This document shows positions 58,320 through 64,000 of a stretch of DNA of 64,000 bases, piece after piece. Position 1 is the stretch's first letter; each line of letters starts with the position of its first letter. This stretch comes from Variovorax boronicumulans (GTDB lineage: Bacteria; Pseudomonadota; Gammaproteobacteria; Burkholderiales; Burkholderiaceae_C), in assembly GCF_030812215.1 (NCBI RefSeq), contig NZ_JAUSSG010000010.1:1-64000 (forward strand). Direction: 5' to 3'. The notes under the pieces are model-generated. The model was given only the letters and a program-made list of their open reading frames with translations, did not search any database and had not been told where the DNA came from. The position numbers and the translations under genes are program-made.

Positions 58320-58643
58320 TCAGAACCGGAACGAGCCCAGGGTCCGCAAGTGCGCTCGCAATTCCGAGCGAGGTGTCTTCTTGGCATAGGCGAGCGCAAG
58401 GATCAGGCCGACGCCCGTCGCGGCCGCCCCGCCCAGCACCACCGGGCTCAGGAGAAAGCGCCCGATCCGCGACCGCGGCTGCTCACCACCGTTCCCCTTG
58501 CCCGAAGCCGCCTGCTCCAGCGGAGTGACCGCCCGCAGGGCACTCGGGTTTTCTTCCCCTTCGAGGATGCCCTGGGAAATTTCCAGCGGTGTCAGTTCTT
58601 CGGCAATGGGGCCCGAAAGCCGGGTGTCGTTGTTGGCGTGCAT
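58320..58643 (-). CDS. Small membrane protein (107 aa)
   Basis: The start at 58643 (MHANNDTRLSGPIAEELTPL) has AGGAAAGG upstream; the longer frame is Arg/Ser-rich shadow. An acidic, polar N-terminal ~60 residues precede one TM helix (FLLSPVVLGGAAATGVGLIL) and a basic tail (KKTPRSELRAHLR), giving a type II or tail-anchored topology. No family recognised. It is a single gene with its own terminator. Confidence 0.65.
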   Translation of the reverse strand: MHANNDTRLSGPIAEELTPLEISQGILEGEENPSALRAVTPLEQAASGKGNGGEQPRSRIGRFLLSPVVLGGAAATGVGLILALAYAKKTPRSELRAHLRTLGSFRF

Positions 58644-58773
58644 GGGAAAGCCTTTCCTCGCTGGTTGATCTTGCACCAGAGCCTCCCCTGCGCGCCTGTC
58701 GCGGCCGCTCAGCCAGCGGCGGAGATTCGCGTAGGCCGAAGACGCACGCGTGCGCCCGCACCTGCACGCTCTT

Positions 58774-60387
58774 TCAGTGCTGGGGCTGCTGGAAGTACAG
58801 GTCCGCAAAGCTTCCGCGGATGTGCTCGCCCGTCGGTGCGTAGTCGCGCACCTTCTTCGCCGCCACCGTGATCGCCGGATTGGCCCCCAGCTCGATCGAT
58901 GGAATGTCGCGATGCACGATGCGCTGGAAGTCGATGAAGAGCTGGCGGCGCTTGCCCTCGTCCACCTCCACCGCGGCGGCTTCCAGCAGCCGGTCGACTT
59001 CGGGGTTCACGTAATGCGCCGCATTGGAGAACGGTAGCCCGACCTTGAAGTTCTTCGACCAGAACACCCGCTGCACGCCCACGGTGGGATCGAACAGGTT
59101 CGCGAGGCTTTCCAGCGTGATGTCGAAGGCCCGCTCGGTATAGGCCTTGTTCACGTAGGTCGCGAAGTCGCAGCTCTCGACCACCGCATCGATGCCGATG
59201 CGCCCGAGCGACTGGCGCACGAAGTCCGCCGCGCGACGCTCCTGGAACGGGTTGTAGAGCACCCTGAGCTTCAGCCGCGTTCCGCCCGCACCGCGCTTGA
59301 AGCCGACCGCATCGAGCGCCGCCTCGGCCTCCTTCGGGTTGAACGGATACGGCTGGATGCTCGCGTCGTGATAGCGCGAGATGCCCTTGCCGATGGGCGA
59401 CGCCGACGGCGTGCCGTACCCGTACCACACCGTCTTTGCGAACGCGTTGACGTCGATGGCCTGCGCAATCGCCTTGCGCACCTCCAGCTTCTGCAGCGCG
59501 GGCGTGTCGAGGTTGAAGTAGATCTGCTGGTGGCTGCCCAGGTAGGGCGAGATGCGCGCGTCGACCTGGATGCCGGGCAGCTTCCTGAAGCGCTCCACGT
59601 CCGACAGCGGAATGCCGCCCGTGCCGTTCGCCAGGTCGGCCGCCCCCGACTCCAGCGCCGCCGCGCGCGCCGCCGCATCGAGCACGAAGCGCACCACCAC
59701 GCGGTCCAGGTAAGGCTTGGGCTTGTCCCAGTAGTTCGGGTTTCGCTCCAGGATGATGTGGCTGCCCTGCACCCACTCCTTGAACACGAAGGGTCCCGTG
59801 CCCACCGGCGCGCTGTTGTACTTGCTGGCCGCGATGTCGGTGCCTTCGTACAGGTGCCTGGGCACGATGGGCGATTCGGTGGAAGCCAATGCCGTCAGCA
59901 GGAACGGCGCCGGCTTGCTCAGCACGATGACCGCGGTGTACGGGTCCGCCGTCTTCACATCCACCACGTTGGCGAAGGTGCTGCGCCCGCGCGGATGCAC
60001 CTGCTTGAGCGTGAGGATCGAGAAGGCCACGTCGGCCGAGGTGAAGTCACGGCCGTCGTGCCACTTCACGCCCTTGCGCAGCTCGAAGGTGTATTGCAGG
60101 CCGTCCTTGCTCTGCGACCACGCGGTGGCGAGCAGCGGCTTGGGCTTGAGCTCGTAGTCGTAGGTCAGGAGCCCCTCGACGATCTTCGGGCCGATCTCGG
60201 TGTTGCCGCCTGCCGTGGTGGTGAGCGGAACGATGGAAGAAGGAGACGGGTTGATCAGCCAGTTCAGCGTGCCGCCGCGCTGCGGCTGGGCCGCGGCGGT
60301 CAGCGTGAAAGAAGCGAAAGCGAAAGCGGCGGCCACGGCCCATGCCGCGCGGTGCGGCATCGACCGCGTGAGAGTCCAGCGTGTCAT
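58774..60387 (-). CDS. Peptide/opine-type ABC transporter binding protein (SBP_bac_5)
   Basis: This 537-aa periplasmic solute-binding protein has an N-terminal signal (AWAVAAAFAFASFTLTAAAQ) and family hallmarks: RGGTLNWLINPSPSS, LATAWSQSKDGLQYTFELRKGVKWHDG and GTGPFVFKEW. It follows metQ by 11 bp on the same strand. Permease and ATPase genes are not in view. With the CMD-domain genes to the right, the whole resembles Agrobacterium-type clusters of CMD proteins with a dipeptide transporter, a resemblance recalled from family names only. Confidence 0.9.
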   Translation of the reverse strand: MTRWTLTRSMPHRAAWAVAAAFAFASFTLTAAAQPQRGGTLNWLINPSPSSIVPLTTTAGGNTEIGPKIVEGLLTYDYELKPKPLLATAWSQSKDGLQYTFELRKGVKWHDGRDFTSADVAFSILTLKQVHPRGRSTFANVVDVKTADPYTAVIVLSKPAPFLLTALASTESPIVPRHLYEGTDIAASKYNSAPVGTGPFVFKEWVQGSHIILERNPNYWDKPKPYLDRVVVRFVLDAAARAAALESGAADLANGTGGIPLSDVERFRKLPGIQVDARISPYLGSHQQIYFNLDTPALQKLEVRKAIAQAIDVNAFAKTVWYGYGTPSASPIGKGISRYHDASIQPYPFNPKEAEAALDAVGFKRGAGGTRLKLRVLYNPFQERRAADFVRQSLGRIGIDAVVESCDFATYVNKAYTERAFDITLESLANLFDPTVGVQRVFWSKNFKVGLPFSNAAHYVNPEVDRLLEAAAVEVDEGKRRQLFIDFQRIVHRDIPSIELGANPAITVAAKKVRDYAPTGEHIRGSFADLYFQQPQH

Positions 60388-60398
60388 GTCTTGGTCGC

Positions 60399-61202
60399 TC
60401 AGAAGGCCGGGATCACCGCGCCCTTGTACTTGTCCTGGATGAACTTGCGCACCTCAGGCGTGTGCAGCGCCGCCACCAGCTTGGCGACGGCCGGCGATGC
60501 CGCGTTGTCCTTGCGCGAGGCGATGAAGTTCGCGTAGGGCGACTTGCGGCCGTCCTCGATGAAGAGCGCGTCCTTGCTCGGATCGAGCTTGGCTTCGAGC
60601 GCGTAATTGGTGTTGATGAGCGCCAGGTCCACGTCGGGCAGCGCGCGCGGCAGTTGTGCCGATTCGAGCTCGCGGATCACCAGCTTCTTCGGGTTGGCGA
60701 CGATGTCGCGCGCGGTCGACTTGATGTTGCTCGGGTCCTTGAGCTTGATGAGCCCTTCGCGCGCCAGCAGCGACAGCGCCCGGCCCGAGTTCGACGGATC
60801 GCTCGGAATCGCGACGACGGCGCCTTCGCGCAGCTCGGAAGCCTTCTTGATCTTCTGCGAGTACGCGCCGAAGGGCTCGATGTGCACGTCGCTGCCCGGC
60901 ACTTCCACGATGTCGGTCTTGCGGTCCTTGTTGAAGGACTCGAGGTACGGGCGGTTCTGGAAGAAGTTCGCATCCAGCTGCTTGTCGCTCACCGCAAGGT
61001 TCGGCTGCACGTAGTCGTTGAACACCTTGACCTGCAGGTCGACGCCCTGCACCTTCAACTGCGGGCGGATGAATTCGAGGATCTCGGCGTGCGGCACCGG
61101 CGAGGCGGCTACGCGCAGAACTTCTTGCGCGTGTGCGGTGGCGCCGAGGCCGGCGATCGAAAGCGTCATCACGGAAAGTGCGCGGCGGATGGAAAGCAAC
61201 AT
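60399..61202 (-). CDS. metQ: Methionine-binding protein MetQ/NlpA family
   Basis: This 267-aa protein is of the NlpA family: VLRVAASPVPHAEILEFIRP, VQPNLAVSDKQLDANFFQN and GAVVAIPSDPSNSGRALSLL. It has a type I signal peptide ending ATAHA rather than a lipobox, so it is a free periplasmic form, unlike most lipoprotein MetQ. There are no metN or metI genes beside it. It is co-transcribed with the downstream SBP_bac_5 gene. Substrate methionine is likely but not certain; other NlpA-family members bind related solutes. Confidence 0.88.
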   Translation of the reverse strand: MLLSIRRALSVMTLSIAGLGATAHAQEVLRVAASPVPHAEILEFIRPQLKVQGVDLQVKVFNDYVQPNLAVSDKQLDANFFQNRPYLESFNKDRKTDIVEVPGSDVHIEPFGAYSQKIKKASELREGAVVAIPSDPSNSGRALSLLAREGLIKLKDPSNIKSTARDIVANPKKLVIRELESAQLPRALPDVDLALINTNYALEAKLDPSKDALFIEDGRKSPYANFIASRKDNAASPAVAKLVAALHTPEVRKFIQDKYKGAVIPAF

Positions 61203-61376
61203 GGTTCTGGGTTCCCTCGAAGATGGGTCGATGAGTTGTGTTCGCTTGCCTTCTGCACGAACGAAGAAGGCACGGGCGCCGCAGGTTAGACGCGAAGCCC
61301 CGCGACCCAAACAACGGTTGAGCGCTTCGATATCTGATTTCCGCATGCGGCGTTCGTCCAGCCGCGGGTCGTGGGT

Positions 61377-61769
61377 TCAGCCGGGAATGCGCGCGATGAC
61401 CTTGATCTCGAAGTCGAAACCCGCGAGCCAGGTGACGCCGACCGCCGTCCAGTTCGGATAAGGCGCTTTCGGGAAGACCTCGGTCTTGACGGCCATGATC
61501 GTGTCGAACTGGTTTTGCGGATCGGTATGGAAGGTCGTCACGTCGACGATGTCGTCGAGGCCGCACCCACCCGCCTTCAGGGTGGCCTCGAGGTTGGCGA
61601 ATGCCAGGCGTACCTGGGTCTCGAAGTCCGGCTCGGGCGAGCCATCGATGCGGCTGCCGACCTGGCCGGACACGAACAGCAGGTCGCCGGACCTGATCGC
61701 TGCGGAATAGCCGTGCATGGCGTAGAGGTCATGCCGACCTGCGGGGAAAACTGCGTCGCGTGCGCTCAT
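61377..61769 (-). CDS. RidA/YjgF-family protein
   Basis: This 130-aa protein of the Rid family hydrolyses reactive enamine/imine intermediates in the archetypal RidA. It contains GDLLFVSGQVGSR, QVRLAFANLEATLKAGG and the closing AVGVTWLAGFDFEIKVIA. The conserved Arg of RidA (near the end, IxxEAIA) is not seen in the usual context, so it may be one of the other Rid subgroups. Divergent from a LysR gene, 115 bp apart. Confidence 0.88.
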   Translation of the reverse strand: MSARDAVFPAGRHDLYAMHGYSAAIRSGDLLFVSGQVGSRIDGSPEPDFETQVRLAFANLEATLKAGGCGLDDIVDVTTFHTDPQNQFDTIMAVKTEVFPKAPYPNWTAVGVTWLAGFDFEIKVIARIPG

Positions 61770-61884
61770 GGAAATACTCCTTGTGGATGAATCCCGGCAC
61801 TGTAGTTTTTTGATTTGTTTGGATAAACCCGCGAACTGCTGCAACACTGTTTGCCTATTCGATCCAATACCGAGGAGTGGCGAC

Positions 61885-62790
61885 GTGGACAGGTTTGACG
61901 GCATGCGGGCATTCGTGCGGGTGGTCGAGGCTGGCAGCTTCACCAAGGCGGCTGGGCACCTGGACATGAGCCGCACCACGGTCACCCAGCTGGTGCAGCA
62001 GCTGGAGGCGCACCTGCACCTCAAGCTGCTCAACCGCACGACGCGAAGAGTGAACGTCACGACCGATGGCGCGGCCTACTACGAGCGCGTGGTGCGCCTC
62101 CTGGCCGAGCTGGACGACATCGAAAGCAACCTCCCGGGCGCCTCCACGGCACCGCGTGGCATGTTGCGCGTGGATGTGCCCAGCCCCCTGGCCAACATCA
62201 TCCTGGTGCCGGCGCTGCCCGCATTCCACGCCCGCTTTCCCGATATCCAGCTGGAAATGGGTGCGAGCGACCGCAAGGTCGACCTGATCGGCGAGAACGT
62301 CGATTGCGTGGTGCGCGGCGGCGAGATCAAGGACGCTTCGCTGGTGGCGCGCCACGTCGGCGACCTGCAATTGGGCGTTTACGCCGCGCCGTCCTATCTG
62401 GCGCAGGCGGGCACGCCCTCGCATCCGGATGAACTGCTCGATCCGCGCCACCGCATCGTCCGCTACCGCTGGGCCAACGGGCTGCCGTACGTGATGAACA
62501 AGGGCGACGAGAGCGTGAAGATCGCAGGGCGCTACCTGCTGGCGATCGACGACGGAAACGCCTACCTGACCGCCGGGCTGGCGGGGCTCGGCGTGCTGTG
62601 GCTGCCGGCATACATGGCCAGGGAGCACGCCGCGAACGGCGCGCTGGTGCGGCTGTTCACCGACTGGCGGATCGACCCGATGCCGCTTTACGTGGCGTAT
62701 GCGCCCAACCGCTACGTGCGCAAGCCGCTTCGGGTGTTCATCGACTGGATCGTCGAGCTGATGGCACTGCACGCGCCACGCGTGCGCTAG
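61885..62790 (+). CDS. LysR-family regulator (CrgA/DmlR subgroup)
   Basis: This 301-aa protein starts at GTG 61885 with CGAGGAG upstream; the frame's earlier ATG at 61768 lies in the divergent promoter. HTH residues 4-62 (MRAFVRVVEAGSFTKAAGHL) are followed by the substrate domain (GMLRVDVPSPLANIILVPAL, DCVVRGGEIKDASLVARHVG) of the CrgA/DmlR type. It probably controls the divergent ridA-like gene. The effector is unknown. Confidence 0.9.
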   Translation: MDRFDGMRAFVRVVEAGSFTKAAGHLDMSRTTVTQLVQQLEAHLHLKLLNRTTRRVNVTTDGAAYYERVVRLLAELDDIESNLPGASTAPRGMLRVDVPSPLANIILVPALPAFHARFPDIQLEMGASDRKVDLIGENVDCVVRGGEIKDASLVARHVGDLQLGVYAAPSYLAQAGTPSHPDELLDPRHRIVRYRWANGLPYVMNKGDESVKIAGRYLLAIDDGNAYLTAGLAGLGVLWLPAYMAREHAANGALVRLFTDWRIDPMPLYVAYAPNRYVRKPLRVFIDWIVELMALHAPRVR

Positions 62791-62817
62791 CGGCCCCGGC
62801 TTGCCGCATCGGCGCCA

Positions 62818-63429
62818 TCAGCCGGCCGCCTGCTCCTGTGGCTCGCCCAGCGACAGCATCAACCGGTTGGCCCAGTTGAAGAAGGCTGCGCCGTGGATCA
62901 CGTCGGCAATCGCCAGGTCGTCCAGCCCCTGCGCGCGCAGCAGCTCGATGTGCGCCGGCCCGAACGCCGAAGGCGTGGCCGACAGCGCGACCGAGGCCGC
63001 GACGATTGCGTTCCAGCGCTCGCCCAGGTCGGCCCCGATGCCTTCGTCCAGCAGGCGCTGCACATCCTCCGTGCGCTGCGAGAAATGCGAGGCGAAGCGC
63101 GCATGCACCGAGGCGCAGTAGATGCACCCGTTGTAGCGCGAGGCCGCAGCCGCCGAGAGCTCGCGCTCGGCGCGCGGCAGGCCGGCTTCGGGGTTGTAGA
63201 AGATGTCCTTGTCGGTGCGGGTGCGTGCGCCCAGGATGTCCGGGTCGCGCGCCAGCAGGCGGAAGTACGGCGACTTGGCGCGCGATGCGTCCACCAGCCC
63301 GGCGAAATGCCGCTCGGTCAGCTCGGCCTCGGGCAGCGGCTCGATCCAGGGCAGCCATTCGAGCTGCGCCTGCGTGAAGGCGGTCGGATGCGTGTTGTGG
63401 GGATAGGTCAGCGTGGATTCGATGGTCAT
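62818..63429 (-). CDS. Alkylhydroperoxidase-domain protein (CMD family)
   Basis: This 203-aa AhpD/CMD-like protein has the redox pair and proton-relay motif CIYCASVHARF (C-x-x-C...H). It matches the family named alkylhydroperoxidase domain protein Avi_7169 type. Such proteins reduce peroxides or act as helper enzymes of transporter clusters. It follows the next CMD gene (63449) by 19 bp and converges on the LysR gene, 27 bp apart. Confidence 0.88.
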   Translation of the reverse strand: MTIESTLTYPHNTHPTAFTQAQLEWLPWIEPLPEAELTERHFAGLVDASRAKSPYFRLLARDPDILGARTRTDKDIFYNPEAGLPRAERELSAAAASRYNGCIYCASVHARFASHFSQRTEDVQRLLDEGIGADLGERWNAIVAASVALSATPSAFGPAHIELLRAQGLDDLAIADVIHGAAFFNWANRLMLSLGEPQEQAAG

Positions 63430-63448
63430 GGCGTGTGCCTCGGATCGG

Positions 63449-64000
63449 TCAATCGACCAGGGTGACGGGACGTTGCGCCAGCGCCTTGAGGCCGATGACG
63501 ACGCGAATCTGAAAGGCGAGGAACGCCACGAGCTGCGACAGCGTCACCACCTCGGTGCTCGACCATCCGGCATCGAGCAGCGCCTGCAGCGCGGCCGCGC
63601 TCGCATCGCGCGGGTGAAAGACCAGCAGGTGCGCGTGCACGAGGCCGGCCGACAGCCGCTCGCCGAGCACCGGGTACTGCGCGGCGCTCACCGCATACGA
63701 AGGGCCGGGTGCGTCCTCTTTGCTGAGCGGGCCGCTGGGATAGCTTCCGTAAGGCCCTTCTGCCGCACCTCGCCGCGCTTCGTTGGCGATGGCCTCGACC
63801 ACTCCGGCGCGCGCGCCCTGCCCGGCCAGCGCATCGGCATAGAAACGCGCCACCTCGGGCTGCCCATGCAGGCCGGCCACGAAGGCCGCGACGGCGAAGC
63901 GGTCCGCGATCTCGAAATTGCCGAACACAGGCGGCGTCGGAGCGAACAGCGAGAGATAGCTCTGCTGCGCATTCGTGCGCGCCTGTTCGCGCTGCGCACG
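63449..64000 (-). CDS. CMD-domain protein, Avi_7170 type, 5' end outside the window
   Basis: The minus-strand frame stays open through position 64000 (RAQREQARTNAQQSYLSLFA then PTPPVFGNF...), so the gene continues beyond the edge; the GTG at 63928 is not the true start. The core (IADRFAVAAFVAGLHGQPEV, LVHAHLLVFHPRDAS, GWSSTEVVTLSQLVAFLAFQ) matches CMD-domain proteins paired with the previous family. There is no CxxC in this partner, as usual. Confidence 0.85.
   Translation of the reverse strand, partial: RAQREQARTNAQQSYLSLFAPTPPVFGNFEIADRFAVAAFVAGLHGQPEVARFYADALAGQGARAGVVEAIANEARRGAAEGPYGSYPSGPLSKEDAPGPSYAVSAAQYPVLGERLSAGLVHAHLLVFHPRDASAAALQALLDAGWSSTEVVTLSQLVAFLAFQIRVVIGLKALAQRPVTLVD

Overview
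The window reads as a 64 kb piece of a high-GC betaproteobacterial chromosome, most like Comamonadaceae and probably Variovorax. The evidence is the core gene orders (pepA/holC divergent from lptF-lptG-cbiX-cysB; argA-lysE-dapC-dapD-pilU-dapE-prmB), a ridA/LysR/CMD-domain neighbourhood, and GC-rich codon use. The species assignment is inference; there is no rRNA or tRNA in the window to anchor it.

Positions 1 to about 26,600 are accessory DNA. The left edge holds a plasmid-type (TrfB/KorA-like) HTH fragment, small unknown genes and an unknown gene whose 5' end is cut by an IS66 element (2791-5949). That element abuts a 3'-truncated IS3/IS407-type element (5950-7156). To its right, transcribed leftward, is a tightly packed operon (15050 to 7157): dndC, a 70-aa protein, dndD, a protein that appears to fuse a DndE-like domain to an FtsK-type motor, a four-helix membrane protein, a DGQHR (DndB-like) protein, a NYN/OST-HTH nuclease and the first 47 or so codons of a NucS/DUF91-like nuclease that the IS3 element cut off. 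I read this as a variant DNA phosphorothioation (Dnd) system with a motorised DndE and a damaged nuclease end. No cysteine desulfurase (dndA) is present.

Positions 15.5-26.6 kb are the replication, maintenance and integration part of the island: an AT-rich stretch with GTGTAGG iterons, a basic protein, an AlpA-type regulator, a P4-type primase-helicase, a divergent FtsZ/tubulin-like protein, a lipoprotein, an XRE regulator with a good operator candidate, and a P4-type tyrosine integrase. No conjugation or phage structural gene is visible. At the island/core border a consensus sigma-70 promoter and a strong terminator bracket a candidate small RNA of about 94 nt.

From 27 kb on the DNA is core. 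It holds a receiver-only response regulator, a branched-chain amino-acid binding lipoprotein, holC-pepA, lptFG, cbiX-cysB, an aminotransferase, small membrane proteins, hrpA, a cytosolic AAA-M41 protease-like protein, argA, the lysine/diaminopimelate genes dapC, dapD and dapE with pilU between them, prmB and the ABC-F gene yheS. Then come a phage-like CI/Cro-type divergent switch (54.5-55.5 kb), a GAF protein, a fasciclin protein, two periplasmic binding proteins (peptide-type and MetQ), ridA with a divergent LysR gene, and two CMD (alkylhydroperoxidase-like) genes, the last running off the right edge. No CRISPR array or tRNA was found.
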